From Silvimonas amylolytica (GTDB taxonomy: Bacteria; Pseudomonadota; Gammaproteobacteria; Burkholderiales; Chitinibacteraceae), in contig NZ_BMLY01000001.1 of NCBI RefSeq assembly GCF_014645555.1, forward strand, positions 1,130,197-1,181,416: a stretch of 51,220 nucleotides of DNA, written 5' to 3'. The notes beneath the pieces were generated by a model, which was given only the letters and a program-made list of their open reading frames with translations, was not told where the DNA came from and did not search any database. This document shows positions 7,225 to 16,172 of this stretch, piece by piece. A program made the translations under genes and the position numbers. How positions within the stretch are numbered: position 1 is the stretch's first letter; the number at the start of each line of letters is the position of its first letter.

Positions 7225-9096
7225 ATGACTTATCAAGTACTCGCCCGTAAGTGGCGCCCTCGCACATTTGCCCAACTGGTAGGCCAGGAACACGTCATCA
7301 AGGCGTTGTCCAACGCCTTTGCCACTGGCCGTCTGCATCATGCCTGGCTCCTGACCGGCACGCGCGGCGTGGGCAAGACCACGATTGCGCGGATCATGGC
7401 CAAATCGCTCAATTGCGAGACTGGCGTGACCGCCGAACCGTGCGGGGTGTGCAGTGCCTGTACACAGATCGATGCGGGTCGCTTTGTCGATCTGCTGGAA
7501 ATCGATGCCGCATCCAACACTGGTATCGACAACATTCGTGAAGTGCTCGATAACGCCCAATACGCGCCGACCAGTGGCCGTTTCAAGGTCTACATCATCG
7601 ATGAAGTGCACATGCTCTCCAAGAGTGCCTTCAATGCGATGCTCAAAACCCTGGAAGAACCACCGGGCCACGTCAAATTCATTCTGGCCACAACCGATCC
7701 GCAAAAAGTCCCGATCACGGTCTTGAGCCGCTGTCTGCAATTCTCTTTGCGCCAGATGACGCCCCAACAGGTTGCCGGTCATCTGAACAACGTATTGCAG
7801 GCCGAACAGATCCGTTTCGAACCCGCCTCGCTCAGTTTGTTGGGCCACGCGGCCAATGGCTCAATGCGCGACGCGCTAAGCTTGCTGGATCAAGCCATTG
7901 CCTACGGCTCCGGCGAAGTGCGCGAGGAAGGCGTACGTGCCATGCTGGGCGCGGTGGATCAAGGTTATTTGTTCGATATCTTGCGAGCACTGGTCGCCCA
8001 CGACGGTGCAGCGATGATGGCAGCGGCAGATTCAATCTCGGCGCGCGGTTTGTCGTATGAATCTGCGTTGCATGAACTGGCACACGTGCTACACCAGATT
8101 GCCTTGGCACAAGTCGTGCCGGGCGCCCTGGCCGATGATCTACCGCTGCGCGCGGACATCCTGGCCATGGCTCAAGCCTTGCCGGCTGAAGAAACCCAGT
8201 TGTACTACCAGATTGCCATTCATGGTCGTCGTGATCTGGCACTGGCCCCGGATGAATACGCCGGCTTTTCGATGACCCTGATGCGGATGCTGGCCTTTGC
8301 GCCCACCACGGCGGCCGACAATCTGCCAGTGTTGAACAGCACGCCCGGCGCACGCCCGGCACCGGCCCTTGCTCCGCCAGCCACCGCATCCGGCGTCGTC
8401 GAGGCCCCACGCACGGCCATGCCCTCCGTTGCAGTGCCCGCGCCGGCGGCAGCACCCGCTCCGGCCCCTGCCGTGGTAACCGAACCCGCGCCATGGGAAG
8501 CCGCGCCCGTTGTAGCGCAAGAAGCCATCGTGCCGCCAGCGCAAGCGCACAATGTCAGCGATGACATGCCCGAGCCCGATGAGTACCTTGAACCGATTTC
8601 AGAACCAGAGTTCGAATCCTCGCCACAGGCGACATTTGAAGCGGAGGCCGCACCGCAGCAGCCACCAGGCACTGACGAGACATCCGCTGATGCGAAAGCG
8701 ATCAGCCTGGCCAGCTTTAATGGCGACTGGCACGGTCTGGTGGTTGATCTGCGCATGGGCGCCGCCGGCATGCTGGCGGCGCAAGCAGAACTGGTGTCCT
8801 GGGATAACGCTCACTTCAAACTGCGAGTCTCGGATAGCAACCGTGCAGTGGCAACACGAGACTTCCAGGACAAACTGCGTGAACTTCTGGGCAAGCACTT
8901 TGGTCAGCCCGTGCAGGTTACGGCCGAACTGATTGAAGCCGCTGTAGAACACACGCCCGCCGCCATCATGCAGCGGGCACGCGAAAAACGACAGGATGAG
9001 GCCGAACAAGCCATCCAGAACGACCCATTCGTGCAAAGCATGGTGCAGGAATTCGGTGCCATCGTCATGCCAGGAACGATCCACCCGGTGGGTTGA
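7225..9096 (+). CDS. dnaX: DNA polymerase III subunits gamma and tau
   Basis: 623-residue AAA+ subunit of the clamp loader and replisome organiser. Walker A GTRGVGKT is at 45-52. Four zinc-binding cysteines lie at 64, 73, 76 and 79, followed by Walker B IDEVHMLS and the sensor region TTDPQKVPITVLSRCLQF. After about residue 375 comes a long Ala/Pro/Glu-rich linker, then a tau-type C-terminal domain. The usual partner ybaB follows, then recR, which is the classic dnaX-ybaB-recR order. The start has no ribosome site and a -10 box sits next to it. No convincing slippage heptamer for making gamma was found. Confidence 0.97.
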   Translation: MTYQVLARKWRPRTFAQLVGQEHVIKALSNAFATGRLHHAWLLTGTRGVGKTTIARIMAKSLNCETGVTAEPCGVCSACTQIDAGRFVDLLEIDAASNTGIDNIREVLDNAQYAPTSGRFKVYIIDEVHMLSKSAFNAMLKTLEEPPGHVKFILATTDPQKVPITVLSRCLQFSLRQMTPQQVAGHLNNVLQAEQIRFEPASLSLLGHAANGSMRDALSLLDQAIAYGSGEVREEGVRAMLGAVDQGYLFDILRALVAHDGAAMMAAADSISARGLSYESALHELAHVLHQIALAQVVPGALADDLPLRADILAMAQALPAEETQLYYQIAIHGRRDLALAPDEYAGFSMTLMRMLAFAPTTAADNLPVLNSTPGARPAPALAPPATASGVVEAPRTAMPSVAVPAPAAAPAPAPAVVTEPAPWEAAPVVAQEAIVPPAQAHNVSDDMPEPDEYLEPISEPEFESSPQATFEAEAAPQQPPGTDETSADAKAISLASFNGDWHGLVVDLRMGAAGMLAAQAELVSWDNAHFKLRVSDSNRAVATRDFQDKLRELLGKHFGQPVQVTAELIEAAVEHTPAAIMQRAREKRQDEAEQAIQNDPFVQSMVQEFGAIVMPGTIHPVG

Positions 9097-9174
9097 TTTG
9101 CAACCGGGACAAGATTGATTTGTATTGATGCTGGCGCATTCTGGCCGGCGTTGTAGTTAACAAGGAGCAGAACA

Positions 9175-9504
9175 ATGTTCAACAAAGGTGGCTTGGGCGG
9201 CTTGATGAAGCAAGCCCAGCAAATGCAGGAAAACATGCAAAAGGCGCAAGAAGCGCTGGGCCAGGTCGAAGTCGAAGGCCAGGCAGGCGCTGGCATGGTC
9301 AAGGTGATCATGACCTGCCATCACGCCGTCAAACGGGTCAGCATTGATGACTCGCTGTTGCAAGACGACAAGGAAATGCTGGAAGACCTGATCGCCGCTG
9401 CGCTGAACGACGCTGTGCGCAAGGTAGAAACCACCACGCAGGAAAAGATGTCTGGCTTTACCGCTGGTCTGAACCTGCCGCCAGGCTTCAAGATGCCGTT
9501 CTAA
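9175..9504 (+). CDS. ybaB: YbaB/EbfC family nucleoid-associated protein
   Basis: 109-residue DNA-binding protein of the YbaB/EbfC family, a tweezer-like dimer thought to bind and bridge DNA. Gly-rich [27 protein letters not shown] opens the long N-terminal helix, followed by [16 protein letters not shown]. The C-terminus ends in [11 protein letters not shown], as in the family. AAGGAG precedes the ATG. It lies between dnaX and recR. Confidence 0.95.
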   Translation: MFNKGGLGGLMKQAQQMQENMQKAQEALGQVEVEGQAGAGMVKVIMTCHHAVKRVSIDDSLLQDDKEMLEDLIAAALNDAVRKVETTTQEKMSGFTAGLNLPPGFKMPF

Positions 9505-9515
9505 CTGGACGAAAC

Positions 9516-9567
9516 GGGGTGAACCGGCGCGCGGCCTCAAGGTAGCGTGCCGATTCACCCCTTTTTT
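9516..9567 (+). terminator. intrinsic terminator between ybaB and recR
   Basis: GGGGTGAA-C-CGGC (9516-9528) pairs with GCCG-A-TTCACCCC (9549-9561) with one mismatch, followed by six T. It lies only about 27 bp before the recR ATG, so recR must be reached by read-through or by a promoter not recognised here. Confidence 0.75.
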
Positions 9568-9593
9568 CATTCTGGCATGCATTCGTTGACGTC

Positions 9594-10196
9594 ATGAGCA
9601 CACCCTCCTCTTTACAGCATCTGATCGACTCCTTGCGTGTTCTGCCAGGCGTGGGTCCCAAATCGGCCAGCCGCATGGCCTATCACCTGCTGCAACGCGA
9701 TCAAGCCGGTGCAGGTGAACTGGCGCACGCCATCATGACCGCGCTGGCGACGCTCAGGCATTGCCAGTTGTGCAATACATTTGCCGAGTCGGACATCTGC
9801 GAGATCTGCGCCGACGAAAACCGCACGCACGAACAACTGTGTGTGGTCGAAATGCCGACCGATCTTTTGATGGTGGAACAGACCCTGGCCTACCACGGGC
9901 TTTACTTTGTATTGATGGGTCGCCTGAGCCCGCTCGATGGCATCGGCCCCAAAGACATTGCCTTTAGCCGGTTACTGGAACGCGCCAGCGATGGCATCGT
10001 CAAAGAAGTGATTCTCTCAACCAATTTCACGGTCGAAGGTGAGGCCACAGCGCACTACCTGGCCGAAATGCTGCGTGCCCGTGGCCTGACGGTTAGCCGT
10101 ATCGCCCGAGGTCTTCCGGTCGGGGGCGAGCTGGAACACGCTGACCCGAGCACGCTGGCACAGGCGCTGGTCGAACGCCGTACCCTCACTGGCTAA
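9594..10196 (+). CDS. recR: recombination mediator protein RecR
   Basis: 200-residue ring-forming protein that works with RecO/RecF to load RecA on gapped DNA. The helix-hairpin-helix segment [20 protein letters not shown] comes first. A four-Cys zinc finger follows at 57, 60, 69 and 72 (CQLC...CEIC), then a Toprim domain ([14 protein letters not shown]...[16 protein letters not shown]). No Shine-Dalgarno site is visible before the ATG, and a terminator lies just upstream, which sets it apart from the usual tight ybaB-recR coupling. Confidence 0.96.
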   Translation: MSTPSSLQHLIDSLRVLPGVGPKSASRMAYHLLQRDQAGAGELAHAIMTALATLRHCQLCNTFAESDICEICADENRTHEQLCVVEMPTDLLMVEQTLAYHGLYFVLMGRLSPLDGIGPKDIAFSRLLERASDGIVKEVILSTNFTVEGEATAHYLAEMLRARGLTVSRIARGLPVGGELEHADPSTLAQALVERRTLTG

Positions 10197-10240
10197 CCGG
10201 CCACTCCCCTACCCCGTCCGTTTCAGACCCACAAAAGAAA

Positions 10241-10262
10241 GGCCCCACCATAAAGTGGGGCC
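10241..10262 (-). terminator. terminator of the sugar ABC transporter operon
   Basis: GGCCCCAC (10241-10248) and GTGGGGCC (10255-10262). Read on the minus strand it is followed by the T-rich TTTCTTTT. A second GC-rich hairpin (CGCGGCCGG 10297-10305, mirror 10311-10319) lies between it and the end of the ATPase gene. Confidence 0.75.
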
Positions 10263-10337
10263 AAGTCGCTGCTCCTGCGGAAGAAGCTTGAACCGTCGCG
10301 GCCGGATCACCCGGCCGCGTACTGCGTGGATCGATGA

Positions 10338-11429
10338 TTATTCGATACGCAGTTGGGTCTTCGGATCGAAGAACACAACTTTGCTCATGTCCAGCGCCAG
10401 GCGCATGACTTCGCCCGGGCCCTTGGCATCACGCGGATGTACGCGAGCAGTCACGTCCTTACCATTGATACGGGTGAAGATCATGGTGTCCGGGCCAGTC
10501 GGCTCGGTCAGCATCACCTTGCAACCCAGGGCCATTTCGTCGCCGTGCGCGACATCCAGTTGTTCCGGACGAACACCCATGATGACTTCCTGGCCAACGC
10601 GCTTGGCAAACTTGGCGCCATCTTTCAGCGGCACAAAGCGGGCATCGCTTTCGCTGGTCAGGCTCACGCCGACCTGGCCATTTTGCTCAGCCAGATGACA
10701 TTCAATGAAGTTCATCGACGGCGAACCAATGAAGCTGGCCACAAACATGTTGGATGGGCGCTCGTAGATATCTTGCGGGCTGCCGAACTGTTGAATCACG
10801 CCATCTTTCATCACAGCGATGCGATCACCCAGCGTCATGGCCTCGATCTGGTCATGGGTCACGTAGACGATGGTGGTCTTCAGGCGATGATGCAGCTGCT
10901 TGATTTCAGTCCGCATTTCAACGCGCAGCTTGGCATCCAGGTTGGACAACGGCTCGTCAAACAGGAACAGGATCGGGTCACGGGCCAGTGCGCGGCCCAT
11001 GGCCACACGCTGACGCTGACCGCCGGACAGTTGACCCGGCTTGCGATCAAGCAGGTGATCCATCTGCAGCATCTTGGCGACGCGGTTGATCACTTCCTCT
11101 TGCTCTTTCTTCGGAACACCACGTGTTTCCAGACCAAACGCAATGTTCTGACGCACGTTCATGGTGGGGTACAGGGCGTAGCTCTGGAACACCATGGCAA
11201 TGTCGCGGTCTTTCGGTGCCACGTCGTTCACGACGCGACCACCAATGTTCACTTCGCCGGAAGTCGGGCTTTCCAGACCAGCGATGATGTTCATCAGCGT
11301 GGACTTGCCGCAACCGGACGGGCCAACCAGGATCAGGAACTGGCCGTCATCGATCTCGATATCGATGCCTTTCAGGATATGCGTGTCGCCAAAGCTTTTG
11401 GTTACGTTCTTGATGGCAAGTGCGCCCAT
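10338..11429 (-). CDS. gtsD: sugar ABC transporter ATP-binding protein (MalK/UgpC/GtsD type)
   Basis: 363-residue ATPase that powers sugar uptake from the inner face of the membrane. Walker A GPSGCGKST, Q-loop, signature LSGGQRQRVAMGRA and Walker B LFLFDEPLSNLD are followed by the TOBE/regulatory C-terminal domain typical of CUT1 (MalK-like) ATPases, ending in the Gts-like KTQLRIE. The ATG at 11429 was chosen because GGAG lies 6-7 bases upstream; an in-frame ATG at 11441 would add four residues. It is the last gene of gtsABCD. MalK-type subunits can be shared with other porters, so the gene letter is by context. Confidence 0.93.
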   Translation of the reverse strand: MGALAIKNVTKSFGDTHILKGIDIEIDDGQFLILVGPSGCGKSTLMNIIAGLESPTSGEVNIGGRVVNDVAPKDRDIAMVFQSYALYPTMNVRQNIAFGLETRGVPKKEQEEVINRVAKMLQMDHLLDRKPGQLSGGQRQRVAMGRALARDPILFLFDEPLSNLDAKLRVEMRTEIKQLHHRLKTTIVYVTHDQIEAMTLGDRIAVMKDGVIQQFGSPQDIYERPSNMFVASFIGSPSMNFIECHLAEQNGQVGVSLTSESDARFVPLKDGAKFAKRVGQEVIMGVRPEQLDVAHGDEMALGCKVMLTEPTGPDTMIFTRINGKDVTARVHPRDAKGPGEVMRLALDMSKVVFFDPKTQLRIE

Positions 11430-11548
11430 CTTTTTCTCCATTTCTGAGTTCGGGTACCGGGCTACTTCACGGCAGCCAGCTTGTTTCGTTCAAGCCGGCC
11501 CCGCGTTATGTCAGGTAGCAATACCGGTGTGTGTTTCTGGCCTTGGGA

Positions 11549-12403
11549 TTAGCCCTTGACCGCGCCAGCGGAAAGACCGCGCACAAAATATTTACCTGCA
11601 GCCACGTACACAAAGATGGTCGGCAGCGCGGCGATAATCGCAGCAGCCATATCAACGTTGTATTCCTTGACCGTGGTCGACGTGTTGGCCAGGTTGTTCA
11701 GACCGACGGTAATCGGTTGCGAACCACCGGCAGAGAACACCAGACCGAACAGGAAGTCGTTCCAGATCTGGGTGAATTGCCAGATCAGCGTCACCATCAA
11801 GATAGGAATCGACATCGGCAGTACGATGCGCCAGAAGATACGCCAGAAACCGGCGCCATCCAGACGTGCTGCGTTGATCAGTTCATCCGGGATACCGACG
11901 TAGAAGTTACGGAAGAACAGTGTTGTGGAGGCAATACCGCAGACCACGTGTACAAACACCAGACCCGTCGTGGACGAAGCAATGCCCATCCAGCCTTCAG
12001 TCATCGCCATCGGCAACAGCAGTACCTGGAACGGGATGTACAAACCATACATCAGCATGGCGAACACCAGTTCAGAACCAGGAAAACGCCACTTGGACAG
12101 GATGTAGCCGTTGATCGCGCCCATGCTGGTCGAGATCAACACCGCCGGGACAACCAGGCGAACCGAGTTCCAGAAGAATGGCGCCAGACCGGTACATTCC
12201 ACACCAGTACACGCACTGCTCCAGGCCTTGGACCAGGCGGCAAACGTGATATGCATCGGGAACGACAGCAGGTTACCGCCACGGATCTCGTCCATGCTCT
12301 TCACCGAGGTCGTCAGCATGACGTACAACGGCAAGAGATAGTAGACCGCGAAGTAAATCAGAACCGCGTAAACAATAAAGCGGGACAGGTTATTCTTAGG
12401 CAT
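11549..12403 (-). CDS. gtsC: sugar ABC transporter permease (GtsC/MalG type)
   Basis: 284-residue inner-membrane protein with about six hydrophobic segments. The EAA-loop is INAARLDGAGFWRIFWRIVLP, the contact for the ATPase. The first helix is FIVYAVLIYFAVYYLLPLYVML. AGAGGT stands before the ATG at 12403, which overlaps the end of gtsB by 8 bp; a longer frame start at 12442 has no support. It forms the membrane channel with GtsB. Confidence 0.93.
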   Translation of the reverse strand: MPKNNLSRFIVYAVLIYFAVYYLLPLYVMLTTSVKSMDEIRGGNLLSFPMHITFAAWSKAWSSACTGVECTGLAPFFWNSVRLVVPAVLISTSMGAINGYILSKWRFPGSELVFAMLMYGLYIPFQVLLLPMAMTEGWMGIASSTTGLVFVHVVCGIASTTLFFRNFYVGIPDELINAARLDGAGFWRIFWRIVLPMSIPILMVTLIWQFTQIWNDFLFGLVFSAGGSQPITVGLNNLANTSTTVKEYNVDMAAAIIAALPTIFVYVAAGKYFVRGLSAGAVKG

Positions 12404-13301
12404 TGCGACCTCTGCGCAGTTCGGAATACAGGTAAGGCACAATCACTGCAGACACGGTCAACAGCATCATCATGGCGCTGGCAGAACCCAGGCCCATTTC
12501 ACCACGGGTAAACGCCATGGCATACATGTAGGTTGCCGGCAGATCAGACGAGAAGCCAGGGCCACCGCCAGTCAATGCAACCACAAGGTCAAAGCTCTTG
12601 ATGGCAATGTGCGCCAGAATCATCAGCGTCGAGAAGAACACCGGGCGCATGGCCGGCAGAATGATCTTCCAGTAAATACGCGGCAAGGTTGCACCGTCGA
12701 TCTGGGCCGCTTTGATGATCGAATCATCAATACCGCGCAAACCCGCCAGGAACAGGGCCATTACGAAACCAGACGACTGCCAGATACCGGCAATCACCAC
12801 GGTATAAATCGACATATCAGGATTAACCAGCCAGTCAAACTGGAAGCTGGTCCAGCCCCAGTCGTGCATCATCTTTTCCAGACCAAGACCTGGGTTCAAC
12901 ATCCACTTCCAGGCGGTACCAGTCACGATGAACGACAGTGCCATCGGGTACAGATAAATGGTTCGCAACGCGCCTTCGGCACGAATTTTCTGGTCAAGCA
13001 AAATGGCCAGCAGAACGCCGACGACCATGCTCACACCAATAAACAGAAAACCGAATTTGAAAAGGTTCTCGACCGCAACCCACCAACGATCATTGCCGCT
13101 GTCAAGGAGGCGCGCGTACTGGGAAAAACCAACCCAAGTGTAGTTGGGCAGCAAACGCGATGCGGTAAACGACAGATAACCATTCCAGGCGACGAAACCA
13201 TAAATGAATATCAGCGAAAGCAAGAACGACGGGGCAAGCACAAGCCGCGGAAGCCAGCGTTCCGCAAAGCCATACTGAGCTGGCCGGGTCGACTGAATCA
13301 T
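12396..13301 (-). CDS. gtsB: sugar ABC transporter permease (GtsB/MalF type)
   Basis: 301-residue inner-membrane permease, the partner of GtsC. Several hydrophobic helices start with LPRLVLAPSFLLSLIFIYGFVAW, and the EAA-loop is IIKAAQIDGATLPRIYWKIILP. GGAG is seven bases before the ATG. A 150-bp gap separates it from gtsA upstream and holds a stem-loop, as often seen after a binding-protein gene whose product is needed in excess. Confidence 0.93.
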   Translation of the reverse strand: MIQSTRPAQYGFAERWLPRLVLAPSFLLSLIFIYGFVAWNGYLSFTASRLLPNYTWVGFSQYARLLDSGNDRWWVAVENLFKFGFLFIGVSMVVGVLLAILLDQKIRAEGALRTIYLYPMALSFIVTGTAWKWMLNPGLGLEKMMHDWGWTSFQFDWLVNPDMSIYTVVIAGIWQSSGFVMALFLAGLRGIDDSIIKAAQIDGATLPRIYWKIILPAMRPVFFSTLMILAHIAIKSFDLVVALTGGGPGFSSDLPATYMYAMAFTRGEMGLGSASAMMMLLTVSAVIVPYLYSELRRGRNA

Positions 13302-13343
13302 GACAAATCTCCGATGAACAGATGAGGGTAAAACAGGTGAAGC

Positions 13344-13373
13344 CCCTCCCTCCCCGGGGCCGGAGAAGGAGGG
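13344..13373 (-). other. stem-loop between gtsA and gtsB
   Basis: CCCTCC-CTCC (13344-13353) pairs with GGAG-AA-GGAGGG (13362-13373) with a 2-nt bulge. There is no U-run after it, so mRNA 3'-end protection of gtsA is likelier than full termination. Confidence 0.55.
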
Positions 13374-13451
13374 TTACTACAGATACAACTTAGAACTACC
13401 GAATATGCTGATTAACCAGACAAACCGGCTCTTGCGAACCGGCCTTGCCTA

Positions 13452-14696
13452 TTAGTTAACCTTGGCAGCAGCAGCCAGCTTGGCAGCGGCTTGCTGAGCG
13501 GTCATGTTGTCGTCGTTCCAGAACTGGGAGATGACGTCATACATGGCGCCTTGGGTAGCGGAGTGCATTGCCATGCCGTGTGCGAAGGACGGAACCAGCG
13601 TGCCAGCCTTGTTGTCGGCTTCGAAGTCCTTGGCCGATTGCTTGCCGCAATCGTCAAACTTGGACATGTCGGCACCCAGACGAACCGGGATGGAACCCTT
13701 GTTCAGGTTGAACACTTGCTGGAATTCCGGCGAAACGATGGTTTCTGCCAGATCGTCCTGACCCTTGATGGCATCGGCGTTCTTCAGCTTGAAGAAGATG
13801 AAGCTGTCGATGTTGAAGGTGTAGGACTTGGCAGTACCCGGAGCGGCTACACACAGGAAGTCTTTGCCCGGGACCTTGCCAGCAGCCAGGAATTCACCCT
13901 TGGCCCAGTCACCCATGAACTGCATACCAGCCTTGCCATTGATAACCATGGCAGTAGCCAGGTTCCAGTCGCGGCCAGCGGCGTTCTTGTCGGTGTACGG
14001 CTTGATCTTCTTGTAGATTTCAAGCGACTTGATCATGGTCGGGCTCTTCAGGGTAGCCTGGTCCAGATCAACGAAAGCCTTCTTGAAGAACGGTGCGCCA
14101 CCAGTGCCCAGAACCACGGTTTCGAACACGGTTGCATCTTGCCACGGCTGACCACCGTAAGCGACCGGCTGAATGCCAGCCTTTTGCAGGGCGTCAGCAG
14201 TCTTGAAGAACTCGTCCCAAGTTGTCGGAACCTTGGCATTGGCCTTCTTCAGCAGATCCGGGTTGATCCACAGCCAGTTCACGCGGTGAACGTTAACCGG
14301 AGCGGCAACATAGTGACCTTGATACTTCATCACGTTTTGCACAACCGGCGGCAGAATCTTGTTCCAGCCGTTCTTGTTGGCAACATCGTCGATGTTAGCC
14401 AGAACGCCTTGATCGCCCCACTCTTGAATAGCCGGGCCCTTCACTTGAGCTGCTGCCGGCGGGTTACCCGACACCACACGCGTCTTCAGCGCGGTCATGG
14501 CGTTGTCACCTGCACCACCAGCAACTGCAAAATCCTTCCACTTGTCGCCCTTGGCTTCGAGCATCTTCTTCAGCTCGCCAGCGGCCTTTGCTTCACCGCC
14601 GGAAGTCCACCAGTGCAGCACTTCCACCTCAGCCGCATTGGCAGCGCATGCAACGGACAGAGCCGCCGCGCAGAGCGTCATACGCAAAGTTTTCAT
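13452..14696 (-). CDS. gtsA: glucose/mannose ABC transporter substrate-binding protein (GtsA-like)
   Basis: 414-residue periplasmic binding protein with signal peptide MKTLRMTLCAAALSVACAANA cut before AEVEVLHWW. LHWWTSGGEAKA, GGAGDNAMTALKTRV and SGNPPAAAQVKGPAIQEWG closely follow the pattern I know from Pseudomonas GtsA, the glucose/mannose binding protein, which together with the neighbouring Entner-Doudoroff genes makes glucose the likely substrate. AGGAG within the 10-mer CTAGGAGACC precedes the ATG; the same 10-mer precedes the second porin gene. First gene of gtsABCD. Exact sugar specificity is inferred. Confidence 0.93.
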   Translation of the reverse strand: MKTLRMTLCAAALSVACAANAAEVEVLHWWTSGGEAKAAGELKKMLEAKGDKWKDFAVAGGAGDNAMTALKTRVVSGNPPAAAQVKGPAIQEWGDQGVLANIDDVANKNGWNKILPPVVQNVMKYQGHYVAAPVNVHRVNWLWINPDLLKKANAKVPTTWDEFFKTADALQKAGIQPVAYGGQPWQDATVFETVVLGTGGAPFFKKAFVDLDQATLKSPTMIKSLEIYKKIKPYTDKNAAGRDWNLATAMVINGKAGMQFMGDWAKGEFLAAGKVPGKDFLCVAAPGTAKSYTFNIDSFIFFKLKNADAIKGQDDLAETIVSPEFQQVFNLNKGSIPVRLGADMSKFDDCGKQSAKDFEADNKAGTLVPSFAHGMAMHSATQGAMYDVISQFWNDDNMTAQQAAAKLAAAAKVN

Positions 14697-15028
14697 TTTC
14701 TTCGGTCTCCTAGGCTACGGGCAGCCCCATGGCAACCCGCGTAGAGGAATTTATTGGGGGGATGGTTTGACCGAAATCAGGTGAACTCCTGACCAGGGCA
14801 GATATGTAGGGCAATCACCTTAGTTTTTCGCTTAAAACCGCGTGAATACTGGCTTTTCACGCATTTTGCGATGCGCAAATGAAACAGTTTGCGCAACCTT
14901 TCCTGGCAGAAAGCTCAACCCCATTTGGCGAATTTCATCATCCCGGAAAAAAGTGACCGTCGGCGCCGGTTTGTCCGACGACCGCTATCGTGCCAGGAAA
15001 ATTTGATATATCAAATGGCCTCAATAAA
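14697..15028 (-). promoter_or_regulatory. gtsA upstream region with two palindromes
   Basis: No gene is seen between gtsA and the first porin gene. Two inverted repeats stand about 145-200 bp before gtsA: GCGTGAA (14840-14846) with its mirror 14856-14862, and TGCGCAAA (14872-14879) with its mirror 14888-14895. They look like binding sites for a sugar regulator, but none is known to bind this sequence. No HexR-type site was found here. Confidence 0.5.
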
Positions 15029-15054
15029 AAAAGGGCGACCGAAGTCGCCCTTTT
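15029..15054 (-). terminator. terminator of the first porin gene
   Basis: AAAAGGGCGAC (15029-15039), loop CGAA, then the mirror (15044-15054). On the minus strand it is followed by a long T-run. Nearly the same stem ends the second porin gene and gap. Confidence 0.9.
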
Positions 15055-15080
15055 ATCAAACCAGACAAGTCAGACAGGAA

Positions 15081-16172
15081 TTAGAAACCAGTCCAGGTAC
15101 CGACCAGGACACGCGCGCCATTGTCGGTGCCGCTGGAAGCGACGCCATCAAGCTGCCAGGTTGCTGCAGCAAATGGGCGGACATCCGCATCCTTGAACTT
15201 CATGTAGCGAGCCTGCAGGTAGGCAGAAGTGTTCTTGGACATGGTGTATGTGTACTGACCAAAGAACTGGTTTGCGTTCGCATTGTTGAACTTCTGACCG
15301 TCGACCTTGCTGTTCACAATATCTTGCCAACCCAGCGCCAGTTGGCTCTTGTCCCAGGCATATGCACCCGCGAGCAGGAACTGATCGTTCTCTACCTTGC
15401 CTGCACCAAAGCCGAGCGAGTTATTGGTATCACTCCACTTGTTATGCTTGTAACCACCGCGGACGGTAAAGCCAGTGCGCGCAATATCCCAGTTAGCCTG
15501 AACGAAGTAGAACTCTTGCTTTGCGCCCGTATCACCGCCGGAACTGAAAGCGTCATCCTGGTTCAGTGCGGCAAGGCCCTTTTGTTGCTGATAGCCACCA
15601 GCCAGATTCAGCCCCTGGTCTTTGTTGTTGTAAGTCGCGATCGCATCCACGGCCCAAGTCTGACCTTGCGAAGTCCTTGTGCCGAGGTCATAAGCCACTT
15701 GCGCACCAAAACCATTAAAGTTGGGTGTCGAGTAAGCCAGCGCTTCCTTAAACCACACAGCGTTTGCACCGTAGTCTTCCCACAGATTACCGGCGCCCCA
15801 CTGGAATTGATCCAGAGCCAGATACGATGGTGCAAACACACGACCGGAACGGAAAGTACCCCAGTCGCCAGTCAGACCGATATACGCCTCACGGGAGCCC
15901 CAGGAAGCTGTGGCCGGTGTCGCAACCTTTTGCGACACACGCCAGATCAGCTTGTTGCCGTTATCAAGTTTGTCGGAACCATCAAAATTCAGCATCAGAT
16001 CGGTTTCGTTACCCAGGGCAGAGCTGCTGCTGCCATCATCTTTCTGAGAAGAGGCCTGGTGGGTACGGGCATAAATATCCATTTCAGCGTAACCACTGAT
16101 GGACACGTCGGCCATGGCCGGAGCAGCAAATGCGGAAGCAACCGCAGCAGCAATCAGAGCACGATAGAACAT
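15081..16172 (-). CDS. outer-membrane porin (Gram-negative porin, Neisseria type), copy 1
   Basis: 363-residue 16-strand trimeric porin for passive uptake of small solutes. Signal peptide MFYRALIAAAVASAFAAPAMA is cut before DVSISGYAEMD. Typical motifs are NLIWRVSQK-like NKLIWRVSQK, SREAYIGLTGDWGTFRSGR and the C-terminal VLVGTWTGF ending in the Phe needed for barrel assembly. AGGAG precedes the ATG at 16172; a longer frame to 16346 runs through intergenic sequence and was rejected. It is paralogous to the next gene upstream. Its place beside gtsA suggests a role in sugar entry, but general porins rarely reveal a substrate. Confidence 0.93.
   Translation of the reverse strand: MFYRALIAAAVASAFAAPAMADVSISGYAEMDIYARTHQASSQKDDGSSSSALGNETDLMLNFDGSDKLDNGNKLIWRVSQKVATPATASWGSREAYIGLTGDWGTFRSGRVFAPSYLALDQFQWGAGNLWEDYGANAVWFKEALAYSTPNFNGFGAQVAYDLGTRTSQGQTWAVDAIATYNNKDQGLNLAGGYQQQKGLAALNQDDAFSSGGDTGAKQEFYFVQANWDIARTGFTVRGGYKHNKWSDTNNSLGFGAGKVENDQFLLAGAYAWDKSQLALGWQDIVNSKVDGQKFNNANANQFFGQYTYTMSKNTSAYLQARYMKFKDADVRPFAAATWQLDGVASSGTDNGARVLVGTWTGF

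Noticed and set aside
7225-9096. Programmed frameshift in dnaX to make gamma
   Set aside because: Only short A-runs such as CAAAAAG and GAAAAAC are present, not the known AAAAAAG heptamer with a stem at the right place.
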